A stretch of 60,953 nt of DNA from Brucella sp. 21LCYQ03 (GTDB lineage: Bacteria > Pseudomonadota > Alphaproteobacteria > Rhizobiales > Rhizobiaceae): assembly GCF_023554105.1 (NCBI RefSeq), contig NZ_JAMJWE010000021.1, forward strand, positions 1-60,953, given 5' to 3'. The notes beneath the pieces were generated by a model. That model saw only the letters and a program-made list of their open reading frames with translations. It was not told the origin of the DNA and did not search any database. Made by a program: the position numbers and the translations under genes. The stretch's first letter is position 1. Each line of letters begins with the position of its first letter. Positions 25,922-36,261 of this stretch are shown here, piece by piece.

Positions 25922-28471
25922 GTGTCGTTTATAATGTCCATGCAGGAACCTGTTAACCTCACAAATTGCGACCGCGAGCCTATTCACATTCCGGGAACTA
26001 TCCAGGCACATGGTGCTATGCTCGTTATAGATTCCGTCAGTCAGCGATTATTGTATGCATCTGCAAACCTTGCCTCACTAACGGGTTACAACGGTGTTTT
26101 GATCCCTGGCACTGATATTTCTTTGATTACGGGTGATAAAAATGCGCATGATTTTCGAAATGCTGCAGCCAAAGCAAGAGAACCTGGTCTGTCTTCCATT
26201 ATAATTGGCTTAAGATTTCCAGGCCGATCAACGCTTTTTGATGCCATCGTCCATTCACACAATGGCAATATTATCGTGGAATTTGAACCGGCGCCTGATC
26301 GTGGACAAACCGCAAGGCAAGCGCTAGATCTCACCCGGTCAGTTATCCACCGGCTTGGTCTTGAGGAAAGTGTCGACCGGGCAGCAACTGCTGCGGCACG
26401 GCTTGTACGTGCAATGCTGGGCTATGATCGCGTCATGGTTTACCGCTTTCTACACAACGGTGCTGGCCGTGTTATAGCAGAAGCAAAATCATCCGCCTTA
26501 AGCAGTTTTATGGGACAGCATTTTCCGGCGAGTGATATTCCTGTTCAGGCACGTAGACTGTATGTCAACAACACTATCAGAATGATTTCGGACACAGCAT
26601 CCAGCCCGGTTGACTTGAAACCCGCATTGCTACCTGACCAAGAGCCGGTGGATATGTCGTTTGCACAACTGCGAAGTGTTTCGCCAATCCATTGTCAGTA
26701 TCTCAACAATATGGGTGTTTCCGCATCACTGTCTATCTCTGTCATCGTTGACGGCGAGTTATGGGGTTTAATCGCTTGTCATCACGATACACCTAAAGTT
26801 ACGCCGCTTCCACTTCGCATAGGTGCTGAACTCTTCGGGCAATATTTTTCTCTTCACATAGCCGCATGTGAGCGCCGGGCAACTTTGCAGGCGACTGCCG
26901 ATACAAGATCTAAGCTTGATACAATTGTATCCCGGCTTGGTGTTAACAGTTCAATGCGTGAGGATCTTATTAGTCAGTTACCAGAGTTTGCAAAACTTGT
27001 TTCCAGCCATGGCGCGGCCTTGTGGATGAATGACCAGTGGTTTCAGACAGGGGATACCTTGGATGAAAAAACAACACGTGATTTGCTTTCAAACATTAAA
27101 CAACAGGCTCCAGCTGAAATATGGTCAACATCGGAGATAAAAGCCTATCTTCCAGATTTTCATGGAAGCGTTGCTGGGATGATTGCAATCCCCTTGTCGG
27201 TTACGTTTGGCGAATATCTTATTCTATTTCGCAATGAAGAGGCTCATCAGGTTGAATGGGCGGGTGAGCCTGTAAAAACCGTACTGAAAACACCCTTCGG
27301 TGAGCGCCTCACACCACGCGGTAGTTTCGACACATGGCGCGAAGATGTTAAAGGCCGCTCTACACCTTGGACGAGTACAGACGTTTCCGTTGCCCGCGCC
27401 ATAGCTACCTATTTGCGCGATGTCATTCTTCGTCAGAATGAGATTTCGGAGAAAGAACGTATTCGCACTGAACAGCGTCGCCGTGTACTCAATGCTGAAC
27501 TCAATCATCGGGTAAAAAACATTCTATCACTGGTGAAATCCATTGCCAGACAAACGGGAATGGGTGCCAAAAATGTTGATGACTATGCACAAACGCTGGA
27601 GGGTAGACTGCGCGCACTCGCGTCGGCGCATGATCAATCTCTTGACGGAACGAAAAGTGGCTTTGTTGAAACCCTGGTTGAAAGCGAAGCTAACCTGTTT
27701 CGCGACAATGGAAATCCTGACAGGATCATCGTTAAGGGCGATCCGATCATTCTTGACCAGCGCGCCTATAGCGTTCTTTCACTGATTATTCATGAAATGA
27801 TGACGAATGCTGCAAAGTATGGGGCGCTTTCAACAAGCGAGGGTCAACTAAATATTGAATGGTATCTCGAAGACAACGGCGATTGTACAATCAGCTGGAA
27901 GGAAAGCGGTGGACCACTTGTTGTCCTTCCTACTCGTACCGGTTTCGGGACAAAGCTAATCAAAAGCTCATTCGAATATGATCTGCGCGGCAAGGTTCAC
28001 ATCGAACATCAATCAAGCGGTCTATTCGCTACGTTTCGAATTCCCGCCACCTATGTTGGATCAGAAGAGTTCAGACCTGCGGAAACACCCCCATCACCAG
28101 CATCGTTACAACCTCAACTCAACGGCATTTCCGTTCTTGTAGTTGAGGATCAAAGCCTCATTGCTATGGATGTGGAGGATACGCTTCGTGTAATGGGGGC
28201 ACAGGATGTAAGGCTCGTAAGCGACACGGACGAAGCAATCACTGCGCTCACATCATTTCAGCCACAAATTGCTATACTCGACTTCAACCTCGGGTCTGTT
28301 ACATCAGAGGTTGTTGCCGAGCACCTTAGGGATCGCGGAATACCGTTCATATTCATGACTGGCTATAGTGATCAATCGTCTATTCCTGAACGCTTCCGAA
28401 ATATTGAAGTCGTACGTAAGCCCATTAATAATGATTCTCTTGCGACTAAACTTGAACTTGCGTTGAGGTAA
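25922..28471 (+). CDS. Bacteriophytochrome with HWE histidine kinase and receiver domain
   Basis: 849 residues from GTG 25922 (ATGs at 25934 and 25940 also possible). Order is PAS (about 10-115), GAF (140-310), PHY (325-505), HWE-type kinase (520-710) and REC (733-845). Cys16 in NCDREPIHIPGTIQAHG fits the biliverdin-binding Cys of bacterial phytochromes. FPASDIP and SPIHCQYLNNMGV line the chromophore pocket, and PRGSF near 463 is the PHY tongue. The phospho-acceptor His is in ELNHRVKNILSLV near 527 and the REC Asp in AILDFN near 786. It senses red/far-red light and phosphorylates its own or another receiver. No heme oxygenase gene lies nearby, so biliverdin must come from elsewhere. Confidence 0.94.
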   Translation: MSFIMSMQEPVNLTNCDREPIHIPGTIQAHGAMLVIDSVSQRLLYASANLASLTGYNGVLIPGTDISLITGDKNAHDFRNAAAKAREPGLSSIIIGLRFPGRSTLFDAIVHSHNGNIIVEFEPAPDRGQTARQALDLTRSVIHRLGLEESVDRAATAAARLVRAMLGYDRVMVYRFLHNGAGRVIAEAKSSALSSFMGQHFPASDIPVQARRLYVNNTIRMISDTASSPVDLKPALLPDQEPVDMSFAQLRSVSPIHCQYLNNMGVSASLSISVIVDGELWGLIACHHDTPKVTPLPLRIGAELFGQYFSLHIAACERRATLQATADTRSKLDTIVSRLGVNSSMREDLISQLPEFAKLVSSHGAALWMNDQWFQTGDTLDEKTTRDLLSNIKQQAPAEIWSTSEIKAYLPDFHGSVAGMIAIPLSVTFGEYLILFRNEEAHQVEWAGEPVKTVLKTPFGERLTPRGSFDTWREDVKGRSTPWTSTDVSVARAIATYLRDVILRQNEISEKERIRTEQRRRVLNAELNHRVKNILSLVKSIARQTGMGAKNVDDYAQTLEGRLRALASAHDQSLDGTKSGFVETLVESEANLFRDNGNPDRIIVKGDPIILDQRAYSVLSLIIHEMMTNAAKYGALSTSEGQLNIEWYLEDNGDCTISWKESGGPLVVLPTRTGFGTKLIKSSFEYDLRGKVHIEHQSSGLFATFRIPATYVGSEEFRPAETPPSPASLQPQLNGISVLVVEDQSLIAMDVEDTLRVMGAQDVRLVSDTDEAITALTSFQPQIAILDFNLGSVTSEVVAEHLRDRGIPFIFMTGYSDQSSIPERFRNIEVVRKPINNDSLATKLELALR

Positions 28472-28567
28472 CATTCTTTTGTAAATCGCCCCAGGTTTCT
28501 TCTGGCGATTGAGAGCATGCCGTTATCTGAAAATGGATTTTACTTTTCAGAGTTCGCTCGAGGTTAA

Positions 28568-29473
28568 TCAAAACTCGGTTTTCGCAATCGTGTTGCGCCC
28601 GCTTTTCTTGCTCGTGTACAATTGTTGGTCAGCATGTTGGAGCCACAAAAATCCAGCCATATCAGGATGTGTGCGCGCTGATGCAATTCCGATGCTAAGC
28701 GTCACACTGGTGCTAACAGTTGAGCCTGGGTGCGGAATATTGAGTGACTGAACCTGAAGCTGGATTTCCTGTGCTGTCACAAGTGCGCTTTCCGGGTCGG
28801 CACCCGGCAAAACGCATGCGAATTCCTCACCGCCATAGCGAGCTGTCATGCCAGAAACTTTGTGAACTGCACGTGTAAGCGCTGCCGCAACCATAGCGAT
28901 GCACCGATCACCTTCCGGGTGACCATAGGTATCATTGAACAATTTAAAGAAATCAATGTCCACCATGATGACCGACAGCCATGCCTCAACAGGGGCCAGA
29001 CGCGCAATTTCCATTGCCAAAATCGCTTCGAGTTGTCTGCGGTTGCTAAGGCCCGTCAATGCATCTGTCACTGCCATTTGGGCAAGCTGATCCCGCAAGC
29101 GCTTGAGTTCAATATGGTTTGAAACACGCGCTTTGAGGACGATTGGATTAATCGGTTTTGTCACGTAATCAATCGCACCAAGCGACAGCCCACGAACCTC
29201 TGCCTCTTGGTCATCGAGGCCGGTTGTGAAAATCACAGGCACGTCAGCCAACATCCTGTCGTTCTTCAGTCGTGAACAAACCTCGTAACCATCCAGTCCA
29301 GGCATCATCACATCAAGCAAAATCAAATCCGGCAACACAGAACGGGCAACTTCCAGTGCCTGCTCACCTGATGTTGCGAAACATATCTCATAGTGGTCTT
29401 CCAGCACCGCGTTCATGATCTCGATGTTCGACACTTCATCATCGACGATCAGAATAGTTGCGCGATCAGACAT
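28568..29473 (-). CDS. REC-GGDEF response regulator, diguanylate cyclase
   Basis: 301 residues. The receiver domain (1-120) has phospho-acceptor Asp54 in LILLDVMMPG and Lys in VTKPINP. The GGDEF domain follows (135-300), with active site GGEEF at 214-218 and substrate residues in DIDFFKLFNDTYGH. It should make cyclic di-GMP when phosphorylated. The usual RxxD product-inhibition site five residues before GGEEF is absent (KVSG at that place), so product inhibition may be lost. It lies 100 bases downstream of, and co-directional with, the hybrid kinase gene, whose Hpt domain is a likely phosphodonor. It converges with the bacteriophytochrome gene. Confidence 0.93.
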   Translation of the reverse strand: MSDRATILIVDDEVSNIEIMNAVLEDHYEICFATSGEQALEVARSVLPDLILLDVMMPGLDGYEVCSRLKNDRMLADVPVIFTTGLDDQEAEVRGLSLGAIDYVTKPINPIVLKARVSNHIELKRLRDQLAQMAVTDALTGLSNRRQLEAILAMEIARLAPVEAWLSVIMVDIDFFKLFNDTYGHPEGDRCIAMVAAALTRAVHKVSGMTARYGGEEFACVLPGADPESALVTAQEIQLQVQSLNIPHPGSTVSTSVTLSIGIASARTHPDMAGFLWLQHADQQLYTSKKSGRNTIAKTEF

Positions 29474-29572
29474 TTGTTTTACTCCGGTAGTTTTTAAGCA
29501 TGCCTCCCAAACTTAGGAACCGCTTTTTCAAAGACATGCATCTATATAGATTCAATGCTTTCGGGGGCCGAT

Positions 29573-32395
29573 CTAAGGGGCGTCTGGCACATCCACAGCA
29601 AAAGCTTCATCCAAATTACGCATGGCCTCGTCGTAGTCGAGTTTGTCCAACGCAGTTTTTACGGCTAGAAGAGCTTGTCCTTTTTCTCCGGCATACGCAT
29701 TTGCGCCAACCGTTTTCGACAGGGCATCAAAGCTTGAGCGAGCTCGCATACTGCGGCGGGTAAGATTGTCGCGAAGAGTCGTGATTGCCGACGCAATATC
29801 CGCTGACTTGCCATCCATATCCGTCTGTTCCGACGGTGTGGTTTGAGGCTCTTTCAAACTTGAAGCCGCTTTTAAAGCAGGTTTCATTGCAGCATTAAGT
29901 GCAGAAAGCGTAGGCTGAAGACCGACAAGTTGTTCATTGGCAATTGCCAATTCTACTTCAGCTGCAATGCGGGCAATGTCTGGCAGCTCAAGAGATGCCG
30001 CTACCCCTTTCAATGTATGAGAAAGACGGCGCGCGGAAAGCAGATCACCTTTAGCAATCTGATCCATCAGAGTTTCGATAACGTTTTCGAAATCGTCATG
30101 AAAACTAATGATGAGCCTTCGCAGCAATGCTCGCTTTCCATTCACGCGCACGAGTGCACGTGCAATGTCAAAAGGTGCTAAACGCTCTGGCAACCCAAAA
30201 TTATCTTCAGCGGCATTCTTTGCCTGTGCGTGAGTTGCGGCAACTGCTGATTGGCGTGGCTTCATCCAGCGCTCCAGCGTACCAATTAACACAATCGGAT
30301 CAATCGGCTTGGCGATATGATCATTCATACCTGCGTCCGCACACCTGCGCCGCTCTTCTTCATATGCATGTGCGGTCAGGGCAATAATTGGAAGCGCATC
30401 TGCACTCCAATCGCGACGAATATGGCGAGTGGCTTCCAGACCATCCATTTCCGGCATCTGAACATCCATCAGTATTGCGGAATAGTCCCCGCCCGATTGC
30501 GCAACGCGGTCACAAGCAATACGGCCATTTTCTGCGATGTCGACGTCCAGCCCGGCATCATCAAGTAGTTGATAAGCGATTTCGCGATTAATCGCATTAT
30601 CTTCAACCAAAAGAATGCGTGCACCTCGCAAGGGTTCTGCAATCAATTCTGAATCTCTTGCAGCTTCGGCATATTCATTTGAAAGTGGGAATAATGTGTT
30701 GAGTGTTTGCAGTATTTGCTGTGCTTCAATAGGTTTTGGTAAATAAGCAGCAATGCCCGCACGAGAGGCTTTCGTCTTGAATTCATCACTGCCATAGGCA
30801 GTTATGAGAATAATTTCTGGTAGTTTTGCCAATTTCGAATTGGCGTAAAGATGACCTACCGTTTCTAAACCATCCATTCCCGGCATTTTCCAATCGAGCA
30901 AGAGCACGTCATAAGCTTGCCCTCGCTCCAATCCAGTCTCCAACGCACTAATAACTTCTGTTCCCGAAGCAACCAGATCCACGTTTATTGACCAGTCGGC
31001 AAAAATACCTTGCAGAATTTCGCGCGACGCAGAGTTGTCATCAGCCACCAATATGCGCAATTTCTGAATATGCGGCAGTGGCTTTTCGATAATAGAATGC
31101 GCGCGGTCCTCCTTGGCAAGTTTAGCAGTGACGGTAAAAATACTGCCTTTGCCAGGCGTACTGAAAACCGTAATGTCACCCCCCATCTGTTCAGCAATTT
31201 GCTTGCTGATGACCAAACCCAATCCTGTGCCACCAAAGCGCCGTGTGGTGGAACTATCGGCCTGAGAGAAGGAGCTGAACAGCTTTGATTGCTGTTCCGG
31301 CGTCATGCCTATTCCTGTATCAGCGACCGTAATCTGAAGATTATAGTCAATGGCCCCCTTGGACGTTCCACTGACGCGAAGCGTGACAGAACCATTTTCA
31401 CTAAACTTGATGGCATTGCTCATGAGATTGAGCAAAACCTGACCGAGGCGCATTTCATCACCAACCAGGCGTTCCGGTACATCTTGATCAATGTGAAAAT
31501 TCACGTCTACGTTTCTGGCGCGCGCGTCCGCGCTGGTAATCTGCAACTTGCGGTCAAAGAGTGCGCGCAATTCAAAAGGTCGATTTTCGAATGTAAGTTT
31601 ACCAGCATCGTTCTTGGAAAAATCCAGAATATCATTAATAAGACGAAGCAAAGATCCGCTGGCAGTATTAATTTTAGACAAGTAATCACGCTGACGTTCT
31701 GTCATATCCGTACGCACCATGAGATGACAGAACCCAAGAATTGCATTAAGCGGAGTTCGGATTTCATGACTCATATTGGCCAGAAACATGCCTTTCGCCT
31801 TATAAGCCTGCTCAACCTCGGCGGAGCGCATTTCTATCTCGGCATTTTTGGCCATAATTTCATCGCGCATCTTACTGATGCTATTCACACAAGCCACAAG
31901 CATGTCTGAAAACCATACCAAGACCGCAGCTTCGAGGGCGACGATGATGGCGTGAATCATCACTCGGCGAAGATCTCCGCCCGTAGGGAATACGAGGAAG
32001 GGTAAAAAATAATCAAGCACGAGATGATGCAACGCGACCGCGATCGCTGCAATGATCGTCGCTCTGCGATCACACCAACCAACGGTTAGAGCAAGCATAG
32101 CAAAGAAATACATATGCATGTCCATTTGCCATATATGCCCACGCAACAAATAAAGCAGAATGGCGGGCTCCGCGACCAGTGCCACAGCAGAAAAAAATCG
32201 TGTCGCCGGTGCAATATCAGCGCGCCACCACATCAAATTATAGGCTGCAGCAAGAAAGGCTGCTGAAAGCGCCCCACCAATAACAGAGCCACCTGTTACA
32301 TAGGCGATAGCGGCGAACAGCGGAACGTGCAGCCAAAAAAGCACGACCAGAAAACTCGCAAAACGCCTGCGGATATCATCGAGTTCGATAATCAT
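29573..32395 (-). CDS. Membrane hybrid histidine kinase with two receivers and Hpt
   Basis: 940 residues. About six hydrophobic helices (12-170) form a membrane sensor of unknown ligand with little periplasmic sequence. These are followed by a short coiled coil, HisKA with His210 in [16 protein letters not shown], and HATPase with DTGIGM and [11 protein letters not shown]. Two receivers follow: the first with Asp in [12 protein letters not shown] near 498, the second with [11 protein letters not shown] near 641. The Hpt domain has His in RLSHTLKG near 790. The last 100 residues look unstructured or helical. This is an unorthodox phosphorelay kinase in the ArcB/BarA style. It begins 6 bases after a small membrane protein gene and precedes the GGDEF regulator, suggesting one signalling operon. 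Confidence 0.93.
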   Translation of the reverse strand: MIIELDDIRRRFASFLVVLFWLHVPLFAAIAYVTGGSVIGGALSAAFLAAAYNLMWWRADIAPATRFFSAVALVAEPAILLYLLRGHIWQMDMHMYFFAMLALTVGWCDRRATIIAAIAVALHHLVLDYFLPFLVFPTGGDLRRVMIHAIIVALEAAVLVWFSDMLVACVNSISKMRDEIMAKNAEIEMRSAEVEQAYKAKGMFLANMSHEIRTPLNAILGFCHLMVRTDMTERQRDYLSKINTASGSLLRLINDILDFSKNDAGKLTFENRPFELRALFDRKLQITSADARARNVDVNFHIDQDVPERLVGDEMRLGQVLLNLMSNAIKFSENGSVTLRVSGTSKGAIDYNLQITVADTGIGMTPEQQSKLFSSFSQADSSTTRRFGGTGLGLVISKQIAEQMGGDITVFSTPGKGSIFTVTAKLAKEDRAHSIIEKPLPHIQKLRILVADDNSASREILQGIFADWSINVDLVASGTEVISALETGLERGQAYDVLLLDWKMPGMDGLETVGHLYANSKLAKLPEIILITAYGSDEFKTKASRAGIAAYLPKPIEAQQILQTLNTLFPLSNEYAEAARDSELIAEPLRGARILLVEDNAINREIAYQLLDDAGLDVDIAENGRIACDRVAQSGGDYSAILMDVQMPEMDGLEATRHIRRDWSADALPIIALTAHAYEEERRRCADAGMNDHIAKPIDPIVLIGTLERWMKPRQSAVAATHAQAKNAAEDNFGLPERLAPFDIARALVRVNGKRALLRRLIISFHDDFENVIETLMDQIAKGDLLSARRLSHTLKGVAASLELPDIARIAAEVELAIANEQLVGLQPTLSALNAAMKPALKAASSLKEPQTTPSEQTDMDGKSADIASAITTLRDNLTRRSMRARSSFDALSKTVGANAYAGEKGQALLAVKTALDKLDYDEAMRNLDEAFAVDVPDAP

Positions 32396-32401
32396 GATAG
32401 A

Positions 32402-32749
32402 TTAAGCCTCTGGGACTTTGAGATCAAAACAACTTGAAAGCTGAGATGGCTCAAAGACGAGCCATGCACCAGCGTCATAAAATGCCGAAACAGCATCTAA
32501 GCGTGCGGCGTGAACAATGAGAATGTTGGTGCGCTCGTTAAAAGATATAATTTGCGCATCTGTTTTGTTAACCAGGGCAACAGCCTCAGCCGCACCTGCC
32601 CATGGCTTCATCAGAACTGCAAAATCCTCACTTTCGCCGCGCGGCAAAATCATCGCGTAGGCAAGTGCGCCTAAACCAAAAAAAAACAGAGCAAAAGCTG
32701 GCAGAATCTCTCTCAAATTCCATGGACCCTGCAATAAAGAGAGGTTCAT
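32402..32749 (-). CDS. Small membrane protein upstream of the hybrid kinase
   Basis: 115 residues, no recognised family. One hydrophobic helix (about residues 16-34) is followed by an extracytoplasmic or soluble domain of 80 residues containing one Cys (SSCFDLK). Its stop lies 6 bases before the kinase start, so the two are almost certainly co-transcribed. A role as a sensory partner or regulator of the kinase is a reasonable guess, no more. Confidence 0.75.
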   Translation of the reverse strand: MNLSLLQGPWNLREILPAFALFFFGLGALAYAMILPRGESEDFAVLMKPWAGAAEAVALVNKTDAQIISFNERTNILIVHAARLDAVSAFYDAGAWLVFEPSQLSSCFDLKVPEA

Positions 32750-33103
32750 AAATATCCACCCGCAAATTATACCGCGCCTCTTATTAGAAGACTTTATTAT
32801 ATAAAGTTAAACATGTCTCGCAGTAAATGCTACTTTAATATTGCAGCTTCTACTTAAACCACAACCTTGTAGTCAGATCGCATTTTTATGCAGAATCAAA
32901 AACATATTTTAATCCCCAAAATTATCATTCAACACTCACGATACCGAAAAACATCAATTGAGCATCACACCGCCGTGAATTTCATTTGCAACGCATGGGA
33001 ACACTTTGAACTCAACAATGTTAACCGAGTCAGCAGAGCAGCGATGGTCAATAATTGACAGATGTTGAATGTCTGAGAAGATAGATTTTGAGGGGAAGAA
33101 AAA
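32750..33103. promoter_or_regulatory. Divergent promoter region with palindrome GTCAATAATTGAC, no gene
   Basis: AT-rich gap of 354 bases, no coding potential. At 33047-33059 it holds the perfect palindrome GTCAAT-A-ATTGAC, about 45 bases before the OsmF start; its right arm overlaps TTGACA (33055-33060), a good -35 box. This would place a repressor on the promoter. Which protein binds is unknown. Confidence 0.45.
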
Positions 33104-34018
33104 ATGAATAAATTAATGGCTACTGCGTGTATTGTTGCCGTTTTGATTGCCACACCCGGCTCAGCTTCAGCTGCAAATGTAGTCGTCAGCTCAAAAATTG
33201 ATACCGAGGGTGGCGTTCTTGGCAATATGATTTTGCAAGTCCTGAAGGCTAACGATATCCCGGTGGTTGATAAGATTCAGCTTGGGGCAACACCAATTGT
33301 TCGTGAAGCAATTATTCAGGGCCAGATTGATATCTACCCAGAATATACGGGCAATGCTTCATTCTTCTTCAATAAGGCCGACATACCTGTCTGGAACAAA
33401 GCAGATGCAGGCTATGCTGAGGCAAAAAAACTGGATTATGACGCAAATAAAATCGTCTGGCTAACTCCTGCCAACGCGAATAACACCTGGGCTATTGCAC
33501 TGCGTCGCGATGTAGCCGACCAAAATAGTTTAAAAACCCTATCCGATTTCGGAAAGTACGTGAAGGATGGTGGCGCGGTGAAGCTCGCTGCATCGGCCGA
33601 GTTTGTAAGCTCTGCCACAGCTCTGCCCGCATTCCAAACCGCGTACAATTTTACGCTAAAGCCTGATCAGCTAATTACTCTTTCGGGTGGGGACACAGCA
33701 GCAACAATTGCTGCAGCTGCGCAACAGACATCTGGTGCGAATGCAGCCATGGTTTACGGCACGGATGGCGGGATCACTGCAGCTGATCTTGTCGTTCTTC
33801 AGGACGACAAAGGCGTACAGCCCGTCTATTTGCCAACGCCAATTATTCGTGAAGCTGTTTTGAAAGAATACCCCCAAGTAACAGATTTGCTCAAGCCGGT
33901 TTTTGAATCATTCACGCTTGAAAACTTGCAGGAGCTTAACGGTCGCGTTCAGGTTGGTGGCGAACCTGCCGCCGACGTTGCGAAAGATTATCTCAAGTCC
34001 AAAGGTTTTATCAAATAG
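33104..34018 (+). CDS. osmF: Osmoprotectant ABC transporter, substrate-binding protein (OsmF/YehZ type)
   Basis: 304 residues, matching the about 305 of E. coli OsmF. Signal peptide MNKLMATACIVAVLIATPGS ends at ASA. The mature part is an OpuAC-like receptor (SSKIDTEGGVLGNMILQVLK, QIDIYPEYTGNASFFF). It binds quaternary ammonium compounds such as glycine betaine in the periplasm. First gene of an operon in the order binding protein, permease, ATPase, permease, the same as osmF-yehYXW. A 111-base gap separates it from the permease. Confidence 0.88.
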   Translation: MNKLMATACIVAVLIATPGSASAANVVVSSKIDTEGGVLGNMILQVLKANDIPVVDKIQLGATPIVREAIIQGQIDIYPEYTGNASFFFNKADIPVWNKADAGYAEAKKLDYDANKIVWLTPANANNTWAIALRRDVADQNSLKTLSDFGKYVKDGGAVKLAASAEFVSSATALPAFQTAYNFTLKPDQLITLSGGDTAATIAAAAQQTSGANAAMVYGTDGGITAADLVVLQDDKGVQPVYLPTPIIREAVLKEYPQVTDLLKPVFESFTLENLQELNGRVQVGGEPAADVAKDYLKSKGFIK

Positions 34019-34129
34019 ACGTTCTTAAATATGAGGTTGAGTGTTTGGATTTTTACCCGGCGGCTAAGGTCAATACCTTGCTTGCAACAGCTGATAAGGG
34101 TTTTTATCTGCCAATGAACGGGACATAGT

Positions 34130-35329
34130 ATGCAGATAGCAATCGGCCGCATCACGTTATCCTCGCGCTTTGCAATTGATCATTTGGGACTGGCTGTCTC
34201 CCTCATCATGCTGTTGGCAATAATCTTTCAGCCATTTGCGCTTATTCGTCCAAACCGTATTGCACCGGCTGACTCTATCTATCTCTGGCAAGCTTTACCA
34301 ATCCTGCAATCAACCCTGCTGATTTCTCTATTATTGCTCACATTCGGCATACTAGTTCTCCGCTCATCACCGGTAACTCGTCTGATTATGCTTGTTATAA
34401 CACTTGTTGCGTTCGCTATTGGTATTGGTTGGAGTGCAACCTATCTCACACCCGCTGGTAATAATTATGCACGTGTTTCTCCGGGCGGATGTTTGTGGCT
34501 TATACTGTTCGCGCTCGCGCTCGCAATTGGCGATTCTCTGGTACGGATGCAACTAACACCCTTGATGCGTCTTGCTGCGCTTGGAATATTCATTTTGCTT
34601 CTTTTCGCATTTCTTTATACTGGCGTCTGGAATAATATTTCTATCCTTAAAGAATATGCTTCCCGACGTGAGGCTTTCAATAGTGCAATAACCACGCACG
34701 GATTTCTTGCCGTTGGATCACTGATTGCGGCTTTCATCATTGCCACTCCAATTGGAGTTTTCGTTCATCGCTTCAAGCGCTCGCGCGATGTGGTCTTATC
34801 CTGTTTTAATATCATACAGACTATACCATCCATGGCTTTGTTCGGTGTACTGATTGCACCAATGGCTTGGGTTGGGATCAACATACCAGGTGCAGCCAAA
34901 GTCGGTATTGCGGGCATAGGCCCTGCCCCAGCGTTAGTTGCACTTGTTGCTTATGCACTTTTGCCCATCATAGTCGCCACGGTTGCGGGCTTAGATAATG
35001 TATCCAAACCAGTTGTTGATGCCGCCCGAGGCATGGGCATGACGCGGTATCAACGTATGACCTCAGTTGAATTGCCATTAGCCCTCCCGGTTATTCTCAC
35101 GGGCATTCGCATCGTTCTTGTTCAAAATATCGGCCTTGCAGTGATTGCTGGTCTGGTCGGTGGAGGTGGTCTTGGGATATTTGTTTTTCAAGGGCTCGCA
35201 CAAACAGCGACCGATCTCGTTTTGCTCGGTGCCATTCCAACGGTGGCTATGGCCTTTTTTGCCGCAACTTTGCTTGATGCATTGATTGAAATGAGCCAAA
35301 CTCACCAGCCTCAGGATCCAGCCGTTTGA
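34130..35329 (+). CDS. yehY: Osmoprotectant ABC transporter permease (YehY type)
   Basis: 399 residues, close to the about 385 of YehY. The first half carries extra hydrophobic helices absent from simple permeases. The second half (about 180-390) is the transport core with GLDNVSKPVVDAARGMGMTR and ELPLALPVILTGIRI as the EAA loop. It should pair with the second permease at 36258-36986. The stop overlaps the TTG start of the ATPase. Confidence 0.88.
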   Translation: MQIAIGRITLSSRFAIDHLGLAVSLIMLLAIIFQPFALIRPNRIAPADSIYLWQALPILQSTLLISLLLLTFGILVLRSSPVTRLIMLVITLVAFAIGIGWSATYLTPAGNNYARVSPGGCLWLILFALALAIGDSLVRMQLTPLMRLAALGIFILLLFAFLYTGVWNNISILKEYASRREAFNSAITTHGFLAVGSLIAAFIIATPIGVFVHRFKRSRDVVLSCFNIIQTIPSMALFGVLIAPMAWVGINIPGAAKVGIAGIGPAPALVALVAYALLPIIVATVAGLDNVSKPVVDAARGMGMTRYQRMTSVELPLALPVILTGIRIVLVQNIGLAVIAGLVGGGGLGIFVFQGLAQTATDLVLLGAIPTVAMAFFAATLLDALIEMSQTHQPQDPAV

Positions 35330-36261
35330 TTGAGATCTCAAACATCACCCGATTTTATGGCACACAAACCGCAGTCGATAATGTGTCTTTGTGCGTCAAT
35401 TCGGGAGACGTAGCAGTAGTTGTTGGTACTTCCGGCTCCGGGAAAACCACATTGCTCCGCATGATTAACCGGCTCGTTGAGCCAAGCGACGGCATCATAA
35501 GAATTGATGGCAAAGATACCCGCAAATTTCCAGCACATGTTCTGCGGCGTGGAATAGGCTATGCAATACAGGGCCATGGACTGTTTCCACATCGGACAAT
35601 TGCACAAAATATAGAAACTGTCCCTAAATTGCTTGGATGGGCAAAGGTTAAAATCTCCGAACGCGTCGATGAGTTGCTAACTCTGTTCAATCTCGATCCA
35701 GCAATCTATCGCAATCGAATGCCACATGAGCTTTCGGGAGGAGAGCAACAGCGTATCGGCGTTGCACGTGCTTTGGCGTCAAATCCATCAATACTGCTGA
35801 TGGACGAACCATTCGGCGCGCTTGATCCTATTATTCGCTATAAGGCGCAAGCGGATTTGCTTAAAATACAACAGCATCACGGAACAACGATTGTTCTGGT
35901 CACGCATGATATGGAAGAAGCCATTCGACTTGGCACACGTATTGCAGTCATGAATGCTGGCAAATTACTCCAATATGCGCCTCCTGAAGAAATAATTACG
36001 CAACCCGCAACAACATTCGTCCATGACCTTTTGGGCGGCGAAGATCGCGTATTCCGTCTGCTGTCGCTCGAAAATGTCCTTCGCCTTATCGAGCCGGGTG
36101 AAGCACAGGGCGAAGCGATCCCAAGTGAAACAACGTTGCGCGATGCGCTCGGCATAAGCCTTTGGTCGGGCCGATCAGCATTACCCATCACTCGGAATGG
36201 CCAGATTATTGGGCGCATCACGCGAACGGCAATTGAGACGCATGCCCGGAGGGTTTCATGA
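35326..36261 (+). CDS. yehX: Osmoprotectant ABC transporter ATP-binding protein (YehX type)
   Basis: 311 residues, like YehX (308). Walker A GTSGSGKTT, signature LSGGEQQR, Walker B LLMDEPFGALDP and VTHDMEEAI are clear. The C-terminal 70 residues form an extension with a CBS-like ending (RSALPITRNGQIIGRITR). Translation appears to start at TTG 35326, which overlaps the permease stop; no ATG lies nearby in frame. The rare start suggests coupling to the permease. The stop overlaps the next permease start (ATGA). Confidence 0.9.
   Translation: MIEISNITRFYGTQTAVDNVSLCVNSGDVAVVVGTSGSGKTTLLRMINRLVEPSDGIIRIDGKDTRKFPAHVLRRGIGYAIQGHGLFPHRTIAQNIETVPKLLGWAKVKISERVDELLTLFNLDPAIYRNRMPHELSGGEQQRIGVARALASNPSILLMDEPFGALDPIIRYKAQADLLKIQQHHGTTIVLVTHDMEEAIRLGTRIAVMNAGKLLQYAPPEEIITQPATTFVHDLLGGEDRVFRLLSLENVLRLIEPGEAQGEAIPSETTLRDALGISLWSGRSALPITRNGQIIGRITRTAIETHARRVS

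Noticed and set aside
31289..31909. 206-codon plus-strand frame opposite the hybrid kinase
   Set aside because: Antisense shadow of the HisKA/HATPase region.
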